DNA from: Hydromicrobium sp964415365
GTDB taxonomy: Bacteria; Actinomycetota; Humimicrobiia; Humimicrobiales; Humimicrobiaceae
NCBI GenBank assembly: GCA_964415365.1
Contig: CAYPYW010000015.1
Location: 1 to 43,002 of the forward strand
Length of the DNA stretch: 43,002 bases
Direction: 5' to 3'
Below the pieces are notes generated by a model that was not told the DNA's origin, did no database searches, and saw nothing but the letters and a program-made list of their open reading frames with translations. The position numbers and the translations under genes are program-made. Shown piece after piece: positions 8,846-16,736 of the stretch (positions are counted from its first letter, which is position 1; the number at the start of each line of letters is the position of its first letter).

Positions 8846-10303
8846 TTAATCGCAAGTTAATAAACTAAAGACCTTTTCTGTCAGGCAATTAAAGCTTTTT
8901 AGATTACTAAAATTAAAGTCTGAGAATTCTGATTTCTCCCTCAGGACTTCACTTTCATCTAAAAATACAAAATCTTTTAAATTAAAAAATTGCTCAATTC
9001 GATTTTTGAATAGATTTAACCCATTTGCTTTATTATATTTATTTATAATTAATATCTTTTCCAGATCATCATATATAAACCGATTGTTCATTTTTAAGAG
9101 TCTACCAATACTCCCCAAAGTATGATCAGATACCATTATTAGAAGATCAGCCAAATCAACCACACCTAGTAGCAGATCATCGAATTTATTTGGTAAATCG
9201 AAGATTATTAAATGGTATTTCTTCTTGGCGATATCAGCCAAACAATAGATATCCTGTAAATCTACTTTCTTTGACATTTCATAGGTTGGAGGAGTCTGTA
9301 GGATATCTAAATTCTCTTTAATCTTTACTACTGAGCTCTCCAAAGAATCCCTGCTATAACCATCGATAAAATTTAAAATATTTGGAGATCTCGGAATATC
9401 GAGATAGTAACTCATATCTCCTCCCCCTTCAGAAAAATTCAAATCCACTAACAATGTTTTAACCTTGTAAAATATATGACCTAAAAAGATTGAAATCGTG
9501 GTACTTCCGACTCCACCTTTTGCTTTGGATAATATAATTATTTTCTGCTTTATCGTTCTTATCCTTTTGATTTCAAAATCATTGTCCTGCGCTAAATTAA
9601 CTCCATCCTCCAACTTTACAAAAGTATTCTCTTGACTGGAGCCAGAATCACCAATTTTATTTTTAAAGCCTCTTCTATCAATTTCCCCGGATAAATTACT
9701 TTTATTAACTACTTTGCCAGCCAATTCTTTTTCACATTTTAAATTACGCTTATCATCTCCCTTTATTGGGCAGCTTCTAACTTCCTTGTGTAGTCTACAA
9801 TCAGGTGGCGGAATTAACTTCCCTGTCCCATCTAAATTTAAGAAATGATTAATATATCTCTTAAAATTGAATCTCCCATTTTTTCTATCAAGCACCTTTC
9901 TTTCTACCTCTTTAAGCAACATCCCCTCTATCTCTCCTTCAGCTATAGGAAATTTAATATCCTCACCCAGAATATAGACATTAATTTTTTTCTTATTAGC
10001 TCTTTCTACAATACTTGATAGATTAGGGATTCTTTTACTGATAATAATCAAATCAACTTTTTCATGTTCCATCATAAAACTTACAGCAAAATCACTGCTT
10101 AGATTTATAAAATTGAATTTATTGTTTAAACACTGGAATTTCTTAAATGTTTCCAGATCCTTATCAGCTAAAATAATATTAAAAGAATTCATATATTCAT
10201 TTACTTCACTGCTCAAATTAGAAGTTTTGCCCATAAATGCTTTTAAATAATTGCATAATTGTTGATAATGTGTTTTAATAGGATAAAATATATTAAATAC
10301 CAT
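8846..10303 (-). CDS. TadZ/CpaE-like protein: pseudo-receiver domain plus atypical ParA ATPase
   Basis: The protein has 485 residues. Residues 40-135 resemble a degenerate response-regulator receiver domain (FNIILADKD ... VDLIIISKRIP). Residues 140-250 are a variable linker with a cluster of Cys (169, 178, 190). From 253 there is a ParA fold whose Walker A is KGGVGSTT (263-270): the usual GKT/S Lys is replaced by Ser, a known CpaE/TadZ variant. TadZ-type proteins localise the Tad machine at the pole. It is the first gene of the operon. The ATG at 10303 has no ribosome binding site and lies a few bases from the predicted transcription start; MNSFN (residue 38) is an alternative start. Confidence 0.75.
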   Translation of the reverse strand: MVFNIFYPIKTHYQQLCNYLKAFMGKTSNLSSEVNEYMNSFNIILADKDLETFKKFQCLNNKFNFINLSSDFAVSFMMEHEKVDLIIISKRIPNLSSIVERANKKKINVYILGEDIKFPIAEGEIEGMLLKEVERKVLDRKNGRFNFKRYINHFLNLDGTGKLIPPPDCRLHKEVRSCPIKGDDKRNLKCEKELAGKVVNKSNLSGEIDRRGFKNKIGDSGSSQENTFVKLEDGVNLAQDNDFEIKRIRTIKQKIIILSKAKGGVGSTTISIFLGHIFYKVKTLLVDLNFSEGGGDMSYYLDIPRSPNILNFIDGYSRDSLESSVVKIKENLDILQTPPTYEMSKKVDLQDIYCLADIAKKKYHLIIFDLPNKFDDLLLGVVDLADLLIMVSDHTLGSIGRLLKMNNRFIYDDLEKILIINKYNKANGLNLFKNRIEQFFNLKDFVFLDESEVLREKSEFSDFNFSNLKSFNCLTEKVFSLLTCD

Positions 10304-10313
10304 GTCAATACAA

Positions 10314-10342
10314 TTTATATATAAATTTTATACTATATTCAA
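10314..10342 (-). promoter_or_regulatory. possible promoter of the Tad operon
   Basis: On the minus strand TTGAAT (10337-10342), a 17-base spacer and TATAAA (10314-10319) form a sigma-70-like promoter. Transcription would begin near 10307, giving an almost leaderless message for the ATG at 10303. The area is so AT-rich that chance matches are likely. Confidence 0.35.
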
Positions 10343-10372
10343 ATATAAATATTATATATAATATTAAGTCAC

Positions 10373-10395
10373 ATTTAGATGTAAATTTAAATGTA
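10373..10395. promoter_or_regulatory. candidate operator of the Phd-type antitoxin
   Basis: Two direct repeats, ATTTAGATGTA (10373-10383) and ATTTAAATGTA (10385-10395), lie 33 bases before the antitoxin start. ACATTTA (10371-10377) and TAAATGT (10388-10394) also form an inverted repeat. Phd/YefM proteins bind short palindromic sites in their own promoters, so autoregulation is plausible. The site also sits upstream of the divergent Tad operon. Confidence 0.4.
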
Positions 10396-10427
10396 CAATT
10401 GAATATTTTTTATAGAAAAGGAGTCTT

Positions 10428-10742
10428 ATGGAACAAATAATTGGAATCACAAATGCCAGGAATAATATCAAAGAAATAGTGGATACAATATCCGATAGAA
10501 ATGAAACTTACATTATTACCAGGGACAGTATCCCTGAAGCAGTTATTATGTCTTATAAAAAATATGTTGAAAATAAAAAGCTACTGGACCAGGTGCGGGA
10601 ACTTAAATACGAAAAATCAATTAAAAGATCTCAAATTCAATTCAAGGAATGGCTGAAGCGAAAAGGTCTTGATATGGCGAAATTATCTGAAGAGGAAATT
10701 AGTAAGATGATTAAAAACTTACAAGCAAATAACAATATTTAA
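10428..10742 (+). CDS. Phd/YefM-family antitoxin, without adjacent toxin gene
   Basis: The protein has 104 residues, preceded by AAAAGGAG 7 bases before the ATG. The N-terminal half (ITNARNNIKEIVDTISDRNE, then TYIITRDSIPEAVIMS and YKKYVENKKLL) is the Phd/YefM DNA-binding fold. The charged C-terminal half is where such antitoxins bind the toxin. Toxin genes normally follow with overlap, but the next 360 bases contain none. It may be an orphan, or the toxin may have been lost. Autoregulation through the upstream repeat is likely. Confidence 0.8.
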   Translation: MEQIIGITNARNNIKEIVDTISDRNETYIITRDSIPEAVIMSYKKYVENKKLLDQVRELKYEKSIKRSQIQFKEWLKRKGLDMAKLSEEEISKMIKNLQANNNI

Positions 10743-11105
10743 GGTAATTATACTTCACTGCAAGTAGATAACAATGAGAAAAGAAATCAAAGAGCTTTTT
10801 ATTTTAGGACAATTGTTTTGATGATGATAAAATCTTTATGTCACTGTTCTGACATTCTATTATAGTAGAACAGCACCAGGCATTCCTGGTTTAAACTGAG
10901 GATAAATTCATAGATTATAACTACTATTATGGGGTACGCTAAAGGTTCTGTCCTTTAGATTCCTATCATTTTTTTAATTCTTGTTTACCAAGGTATTTGA
11001 CTGCTTCCAACGTTAATAGCTTGACAATTCTTTGTTTCTTTGTTATATAGTAATCAAAGAAAATGAGCACAATTTCTTAAATATATTATAAAGGGAGAAA
11101 TTTTC
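10743..11105. other. non-coding stretch with stem-loops, no toxin gene
   Basis: No open frame of protein-like character is seen. The stretch holds three short perfect inverted repeats: CTGTTCT/AGAACAG (10844-10850, 10867-10873), ACCAGG/CCTGGT with a 4-base loop (10875-10890), and CTAAAGG/CCTTTAG with a 6-base loop (10940-10959). The last is followed by a T-run only 10 bases later (10970-10976), so at most it is a weak terminator. GGGAG at 11093-11097 is the ribosome binding site of the next gene. Confidence 0.4.
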
Positions 11106-11480
11106 ATGTCTCAAAATGTCCAAAATGGAGTGAATACAATAATTAAAAAACGTATATCAGTATCACAAAAACGCCAAATAACTATTCCGATTGAGTTCTT
11201 TAAAAGCATTGGCATCGATAAAGAAGTAGACTGCTACCTCCAAAACAATGCCATTGTTATACGCCCAGCCCATGAAGATATGGGAGAGTTTGACGAACAG
11301 ATTCTAGCCGATTTGATATCTCAAGGGTTCTCAGGGCAAAAGCTTCTTGCCAGATTCAAGCAAACACGCCACAAGATTCGTCCTGCTGTAGAAAATTTGC
11401 TTAAGGAAGCACACCTTGCTGCAGAAGGAAAAGCGCCGTCTTCCACATATGAGGATGTTTTTGGCAGCAAGGATAAGTGA
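11106..11480 (+). CDS. AbrB/MazE-type antitoxin with long C-terminal tail
   Basis: The protein has 124 residues. Residues 15-55 are an AbrB/SpoVT swapped-hairpin DNA-binding domain (KRISVSQKRQITIPIEFF ... AIVIRP). About 65 further residues form a helical tail with LADLISQGFSGQKLLARFK, probably the part that neutralises the toxin. GGGAG lies 8 bases before the start. Its TGA stop shares a base with the ATG of the next gene (TGATG). AbrB-type antitoxins more often pair with MazF or PIN toxins; pairing with a RelE-type toxin is a known but less common arrangement. Confidence 0.8.
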   Translation: MSQNVQNGVNTIIKKRISVSQKRQITIPIEFFKSIGIDKEVDCYLQNNAIVIRPAHEDMGEFDEQILADLISQGFSGQKLLARFKQTRHKIRPAVENLLKEAHLAAEGKAPSSTYEDVFGSKDK

Positions 11481-11773
11481 TGTATAAACTAATTATTTTA
11501 CCTGCTGCTGCACGTTTTCTTAAAAAGATTAAAGAAAAGCCTCTTAAATTAGCATTTCAAAAAACCATTGATGATATAATACAAAACCCATATGCAGGTG
11601 AATCAAAGACAGGCGACCTGTCGGGTGTTTATTGCTGTGATTTTTTTTACAATAAGACAAATTATGAAATCGCATACACTATTATTGAGGAAAATGATAA
11701 GACTATCGTTATTATTCTTGCCGGTACTCGTGAGAATTTCTATAATCAACTTAAATGCTATATGAAAAAATAG
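11480..11773 (+). CDS. RelE/ParE superfamily toxin
   Basis: The protein has 97 residues from the ATG at 11480; a GTG at 11477 would add one. It has the RelE/ParE pattern: MYKLIILPAAARFLKKIKEK, a helix pair, then 'IIQNPYAGESKTGDLSGVY' (the family's 'NP...G.KL.G.YRIR' block), 'EIAYTIIEENDKTIVIILAGTRENFY' and a final helix. The common Arg of 'YR' is Cys/Phe here (YCCDFFYNK), so ribosome-dependent RNase activity is uncertain. It is translationally coupled to the AbrB-type antitoxin. Confidence 0.8.
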   Translation: MYKLIILPAAARFLKKIKEKPLKLAFQKTIDDIIQNPYAGESKTGDLSGVYCCDFFYNKTNYEIAYTIIEENDKTIVIILAGTRENFYNQLKCYMKK

Positions 11774-11782
11774 AATTATTCA

Positions 11783-11806
11783 ATTGTAAAACAACTTTTT
11801 TACAAT
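11783..11806 (+). terminator. stem-loop after the toxin-antitoxin operon
   Basis: ATTGTAAAA (11783-11791) and TTTTACAAT (11798-11806) form a perfect 9-bp stem with a 6-base loop, 10 bases after the toxin stop. It is AT-only and lacks a T-tract after the stem, so termination would be weak. Confidence 0.35.
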
Positions 11807-11944
11807 ACCTAACTTACTCCAAATAAACTGTTCATTAAGTAATCAAATATTATATAATATTAAAATAACACCTTTTAATATCTCGAGATTCTTATACTAT
11901 TAATATTAAATTCTTGGGATAAATTATATGTGTAAGACATAATA

Positions 11945-12652
11945 ATGAGAGAAATTTTAAAAATTAGCACTAAAATATCGTTACTATATTTAGTTCTCCA
12001 AGAGTTATTAAACTTTTCAATATTTTTTGGTGAGAAATATATTAATTTAAATTTCTTTGCTTTTGATATTTGGTACCTATTTACACCGTTAATTTCAGTT
12101 GCTTTAACCGGTTTCTCCTATCTAGCAATCAAAAAATATTACAATTCTAGAATACATAGATATTTAAAACTAAAGAAAGTAAATAATAATGGAGCTCATT
12201 CTTTTTTATATGGGGTTATCGCTGTTATATTATTAATACCACAAGTTATTCCACAGGTTTTATATGGCTTTAATTTTTTGTACTTTGCATGGATTATAAT
12301 TCTTCCAGGAGTAGTCTTGCTAATAATTGTTTTTAATGATTTGGTTATCGATGATGAATTTAAGTATAATAAAATTACAGGAGATAAAATAAAATTTATT
12401 TATAATGACCTAAGATTTACTTTAAATAAAATTCACTTTAGTTGGATTACTCTCGGAACTGTTTTAGCAATAACTGCTTCGTTCATATCATCTTCGCTGC
12501 AAAACATTGGGATGGAATATGATGAAGGTGTCTTTTGGATAGTATATGCTGTAAATTGCTTTTTCTCTTTAACCTTACTTGTCGGGATATTTTCTGTACT
12601 TCCTTTACTTAATAGGCTAAGAAATATTAAAAGACATATTATATCTAGTTAA
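11945..12652 (+). CDS. hypothetical multi-pass membrane protein
   Basis: The protein has 235 residues with about six hydrophobic segments (approximately 8-28, 36-62, 87-107, 112-134, 164-184 and 198-224). The loop at 63-85 is basic (KKYYNSRIHRYLKLKK), suggesting it lies in the cytoplasm. I do not recognise a family. There is no clear ribosome binding site before the ATG, so the start is uncertain. It stands alone between the toxin-antitoxin pair and thyA. Confidence 0.55.
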   Translation: MREILKISTKISLLYLVLQELLNFSIFFGEKYINLNFFAFDIWYLFTPLISVALTGFSYLAIKKYYNSRIHRYLKLKKVNNNGAHSFLYGVIAVILLIPQVIPQVLYGFNFLYFAWIIILPGVVLLIIVFNDLVIDDEFKYNKITGDKIKFIYNDLRFTLNKIHFSWITLGTVLAITASFISSSLQNIGMEYDEGVFWIVYAVNCFFSLTLLVGIFSVLPLLNRLRNIKRHIISS

Positions 12653-12948
12653 CCTATCTAGGGTCGAATCATAAGCCCTTATTATTTTTTAATATTCAAC
12701 ACCTGTAACAATTTTGTATAATAATTTTATGAAAAACAATTGAACTATTTAGAGAATATTCAAAAAAGAAAATATTAAACCCTCAAGTATCGTTACTTTC
12801 TGGTACTTTCTGGATCTGGTAACCTAAAAATTTTCCATATTTACCTTTACCCATAAAATAAAAATATTATAATAGATGTTGCACCGATTGATTTAAAAGG
12901 TGAAAACAATAAAAGAACCTCTGACGTTAACAAAGAATACTAACCAAC
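12653..12948. other. intergenic stretch with a short tandem repeat
   Basis: No gene is seen. TACTTTCTGG is repeated exactly in tandem at 12794-12803 and 12804-12813. GTTAC (12792-12796) and GTAAC (12819-12823) flank it as an inverted repeat. A TATAAT at 12717-12722 is too far from thyA to assign. Confidence 0.35.
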
Positions 12949-13815
12949 ATGAATGAAAGGCTGGCTAGCATGGCAAATGAGAAAAAGAATCCGGAAATAA
13001 CTTTCAGCAGTGGCAATATCCCTGTTTTTAAAGTCGAGGGTGATACGCTTCCCGAAGTATGGGAAAACTCCCTTAAAGAAGTGTGGCAAAAAGGTATTTC
13101 CATAAAAACCCAGTATGACAGGCCGGAAGATCCTCCAAGCAGGGATGCCGGTATGGTAATGATAATCCGAAAGCCTTTTCAGGAACCAAGAATCCACAGG
13201 GCTCTCCCTACCGGACTGGACGAACTGGAGATTTACCGCCAGGAAGTTGTTCTGGGTATTCACGATCACTGGGTAGGAAAACACGGGTGGTCATATAGCT
13301 ACCACGACCGGCTTTTTAATTATGAAACAAAAGAGGGCTATCTGGATCAGATAACAAAAGCAGTAGAAAACCTGTCGGAATGCTTCTATACAAGGAGAGC
13401 TCAGGCAATTACCTGGGATCCTGGCATAGATTCAAGTCATCATGAACCACCCTGTCTTCAGAGAATCTGGCTTCGTATACTGGAAGACCCTAAGGAAGGA
13501 CTGATTCTTAATATGAATACGCACTGGCGTTCAAGAGATGCCTTCAAAGCTGCATTTATGAATATTTTTGCACTTACAGATCTTCAAAAAGCCATCGCAA
13601 AAAAAGTATCCTCAAATATCGGAAGGGCAGTCACACCTGGAAGGTATGTGGATATGACTGACAGTTACCATATATACGGCTCTTATTTTTCACAATTTGA
13701 AGGATTCTTAAAGACTCTTGAGAGCAAGACATTTGAAGAAAGAACCTACACGTCGGAATTCGCAGAGACATTTTTTCTAGAAGCAAGGGAAAAGATAAAG
13801 TCAGTATCCAGGTGA
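12949..13815 (+). CDS. thyA: thymidylate synthase, archaeal-like ThyA type
   Basis: The protein has 288 residues. It makes dTMP from dUMP with methylene-tetrahydrofolate, or a related one-carbon carrier, in the cytoplasm. Signature blocks are HEPPCLQRIWLRI with the catalytic Cys at 169, LNMNTHWRSRDAFKAAFMNI (the dUMP/folate site) and GRYVDMTDSYHIYG near the end. The combination 'THWRSRDAFKAAFMN' and the lack of the bacterial RQW/PCH context resemble the thymidylate synthase of methanogenic archaea more than E. coli ThyA. MANEKK at 12970 has AAAGG upstream and may be the true start. Base composition is richer in GC than the neighbours, so lateral transfer is possible. It stands alone. Confidence 0.85.
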   Translation: MNERLASMANEKKNPEITFSSGNIPVFKVEGDTLPEVWENSLKEVWQKGISIKTQYDRPEDPPSRDAGMVMIIRKPFQEPRIHRALPTGLDELEIYRQEVVLGIHDHWVGKHGWSYSYHDRLFNYETKEGYLDQITKAVENLSECFYTRRAQAITWDPGIDSSHHEPPCLQRIWLRILEDPKEGLILNMNTHWRSRDAFKAAFMNIFALTDLQKAIAKKVSSNIGRAVTPGRYVDMTDSYHIYGSYFSQFEGFLKTLESKTFEERTYTSEFAETFFLEAREKIKSVSR

Positions 13816-13816
13816 T

Positions 13817-14056
13817 ATTCTGCTGTCATATTTTATTCCTAATATCATATCGTACATAAAACTGCCGCTCAGTCCCCTAAGAGTAGTATGTGACAATAAC
13901 TCTCTCTATAAATGCTGGGTCATTCCTTTTAACCAAAAAGATTCAGAGGTAGGCAAAGAAGTGGATTTAGAAACTTTCGTGATTAACAAGAAGATCCTGG
14001 CAAAGTATCAAAAGGAAGCTGTAAATGAAGCAGAGCCTGAATTAAATCATATATAG
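13817..14056 (+). pseudogene. coding-like frame without a start codon, directly after thyA
   Basis: Immediately behind the thyA stop, shifted by one base, the plus strand stays open for 79 residues to a TAG at 14054-14056. The frame contains LYKCWVIPFNQKDSEVGKEV and INKKILAKYQKEAVNEAEPE, which look like genuine protein. There is no ATG, GTG or TTG before the convincing part. It may be a gene remnant or carry a frameshift. I do not recognise the family. Confidence 0.3.
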
Positions 14057-14058
14057 AA

Positions 14059-16338
14059 TCATCTATAGTCCTCAAAATCATATTTATTTCCCTGACAGGT
14101 ATTGTCTATAAGATAAACAGTGCCTGCTTCGCTGCCAATTACCAGGCCATACAAATTGCCTACGCACTCGTTATAATTTATATTACCTGTACCACCGCTA
14201 CAATAATTTATTCCTTCCCACTCATTATACATACACTTATTATATTCCAGCGTAACACTTGCCGATTCCGTAATGTATATGCCAGAGGCCTCATTTTCAA
14301 TGCACTCATTATAACTGGCTTCACCGCTGGAATTCCCTTCAAACACTATCCCACTTGATCCATTATTATTACATTTATTGTTTGTTAACGTAGCAACTGC
14401 GTTATCTCCAACCTGTATTCCATTGGAATAATTACTATAACATTCATTCTCTTCTAAAGTGACCACTGCGTAATCACCGACATAAATACCATCCATATTA
14501 TCGTTATCCGTACATTTATTGTAGCGGGCTATTCCTCTGGAGTCTTCCATGAATTGAATACCCCCATATCCATCATAACCATTGCTGCATGCATTATACT
14601 CTATTAATACATCAGCATTACCTTCAACTCTAATTGCATCATGATTTTCTCTAAAATCATTACTTTCGATTTTTGGGGTCGAGTTATCAGTAATAGAAAT
14701 TCCATAACCTGTATGTATAAACTCACAATTTTTGACCAGTCCGGTAGTATTCCCCTTTAAAGTCAATGCCTCTCCACTGTCCTTAAAACTACAATTCTCA
14801 ATAGTAACATTGCTGCTCTCTACTATTACCGACTCATAATATATACCCTGGGTATGACGAAATGTTATATCTTCAACTATGAAGGGACCGCCGTTTTTAA
14901 AGATCAGATAAGCATCAGTATCGTCACTAACAATTTCGGTTTGATCTTTTCCGGCTCCAAGTATATTCAGAGACTTATCTATTATGACTGGCTCTGAAAT
15001 ATGGTAAGCGCCTTCCTCCAAAACTATAGTGGAGCCCGCTACCAGAGCTTCTATGGCTTCCTCCAGCGTAGGTGACGAGTTGGGGGTAATTGTAATGGTT
15101 GTTGGAACATCAATGACAAATTCTTCAGTTTCTGTTACTTCCTCATCCTTTTCCGATTCTGTCCTAACCTCCCAGGTTGCAATATCATTATAGTAATTCA
15201 CCCACTTACCGGAGCTCTCATTGAAATAGTAGAATTTAATACCTTTTCTTCCGGGTTTTCCGGTTTCAGGAACTGGCCTTGAATCAATAAATACAGCATA
15301 CATACTGAGTTTTGAAAAACTGGCAGGATTGTATTTATATATTTCCGTAAATGCTTTGTCTATATTTTCATTTATATACTCCATCTCCAATTGCAGTAGC
15401 CACGCGGCAGCATCTGCCGCTACAGTATAAGGATCCAGATCTGCTCCTCCCAGGTACTTCCCCGTGTTTCTCCCTGTTTCAAAAGTCCCATAGAGCATTA
15501 AACCAAAACTACCCAGTTCACTCTGGGTATATTTTGCCGTTAAGGAGGCTGTGGTGAGGATAACCGCTTTGGCAATGGCTTCTTTTGTTCCAGCCAATGC
15601 CCCTAGAGTAAGATTCGAGGTCTCTGAGACCAGGTTCGCAAAGCTAATTATTGCTGAGGCCAATTTGGTTATGTGAGATATTTCCAGACTAACTACTGCT
15701 TTTACATCCTGAGTCACGACATCCACTAAATCATCTTTAATCTCCTGGGGCAGTTTATCAAACGATTCCCGGGCAATCTTTTCGGTATAGCTTTGAACAC
15801 TCTCAACAACATCATATGCTGCTTCTACCACACTCTCAAATATGCCAAGTATGGAAAAATGCTCTACAGATACACTTATAGTGTTATTTACTGTATCTAT
15901 TAATCCACCTTCCACAACTTCCCAGCCGTCATCTACCAGCGTAGCGATATATAAATTTTCTTCTTTTGCGTTTGGGGATAAATCATCAGGATCATATGAG
16001 AGGATTACAAGCACTGAATCAGAAAGCTCATTCTCTGAGGTAATTTCATAAGCACCTCCAACAGAGGAGGAGTTTTCCGGGGGCGGAGGTAGAGATTCCT
16101 TAACCTTTTCAATAATTATCTCAGGTTGTGCGCCCTGTACTTCAGGAGGAATGTATATTTCTATTCTATCTCCGGTTATTATCTTTCCAATATTCAATCC
16201 GGCATCTTCCTCCAGGGAAGTTACTTGCCCGGTCACTTCTTCTGCTGCATCTTTTCTGCAACTGGTACTGAAAATCAGCGTAAACAATAAAATAAATAGA
16301 GTAACAATGGAAATTAATTTAATTATTTTTCTTTCCAC
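14059..16338 (-). CDS. large lipoprotein with right-handed beta-helix repeats (NosD/PbH1-like)
   Basis: The protein has 759 residues from a GTG with AGGGG 5 bases upstream. A signal peptide ends in FSTSC, giving a lipid-anchored Cys at 27. Residues 30-180 are a strand-rich domain with a Pro run (about 90-93). Residues 180-330 are helical and Ala-rich. From about 410 there is a parallel beta-helix: 'TITPNSSPTLEEAIEALVAGSTIVLEEGAYHI' is the usual pectate-lyase-like opening. At least a dozen turns of about 22-23 residues follow, each with 'N.C..N...GI...' (NECYSNYSNGIQVGDNAVAT and similar). Beta-helix proteins often bind or cleave polysaccharide; no catalytic residues are identifiable. It faces thyA. 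Confidence 0.8.
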   Translation of the reverse strand: MERKIIKLISIVTLFILLFTLIFSTSCRKDAAEEVTGQVTSLEEDAGLNIGKIITGDRIEIYIPPEVQGAQPEIIIEKVKESLPPPPENSSSVGGAYEITSENELSDSVLVILSYDPDDLSPNAKEENLYIATLVDDGWEVVEGGLIDTVNNTISVSVEHFSILGIFESVVEAAYDVVESVQSYTEKIARESFDKLPQEIKDDLVDVVTQDVKAVVSLEISHITKLASAIISFANLVSETSNLTLGALAGTKEAIAKAVILTTASLTAKYTQSELGSFGLMLYGTFETGRNTGKYLGGADLDPYTVAADAAAWLLQLEMEYINENIDKAFTEIYKYNPASFSKLSMYAVFIDSRPVPETGKPGRKGIKFYYFNESSGKWVNYYNDIATWEVRTESEKDEEVTETEEFVIDVPTTITITPNSSPTLEEAIEALVAGSTIVLEEGAYHISEPVIIDKSLNILGAGKDQTEIVSDDTDAYLIFKNGGPFIVEDITFRHTQGIYYESVIVESSNVTIENCSFKDSGEALTLKGNTTGLVKNCEFIHTGYGISITDNSTPKIESNDFRENHDAIRVEGNADVLIEYNACSNGYDGYGGIQFMEDSRGIARYNKCTDNDNMDGIYVGDYAVVTLEENECYSNYSNGIQVGDNAVATLTNNKCNNNGSSGIVFEGNSSGEASYNECIENEASGIYITESASVTLEYNKCMYNEWEGINYCSGGTGNINYNECVGNLYGLVIGSEAGTVYLIDNTCQGNKYDFEDYR

Positions 16339-16736
16339 TTGAACCCCTGGATTTGAATGTAATCATCTCTATAATAAAGTTGAATTATATAACATTTATG
16401 CTTCTTTAAAAAGTTGATATGTAAGACTTACTTATCATCAAAGGATCTGCGATAAAGTTGTTTTAATTGGCCGGGCAGTACAGTCAGGATGATCCCTATC
16501 TAGAATCCTAAATTATTTATAACATCTTGGTTCCAGAGACTTCCAGCTCGAATCCTAAATCATTGAGCATTGTGGTCAGGATTAAATGAGTCCTAGAATG
16601 GAATGTCAAGTAAATTCTCAACTGTTTCACTTTCGTGCGTGAATGGGACATTTGGGACACTCTAAAAAAGGGATGACCCATTGTTATTTTCCAACAATCA
16701 GGTCTTGGAATTTGTGCAGATGTTCAAATCATTTAT
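16339..16736. other. non-coding stretch beside the IS110-type pseudogene
   Basis: No gene is seen. GAATCCTAAAT occurs twice (16503-16513 and 16552-16562), and GTCAGGAT also occurs twice (about 16483 and 16573), suggesting a degenerate repeat. The segment at 16638-16660 (GTGAATGGGACATTTGGGAC) resembles an insertion-sequence end, but I cannot match it. In some IS110/IS1111 elements a non-coding RNA lies next to the transposase; I could not define one here. Confidence 0.3.
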
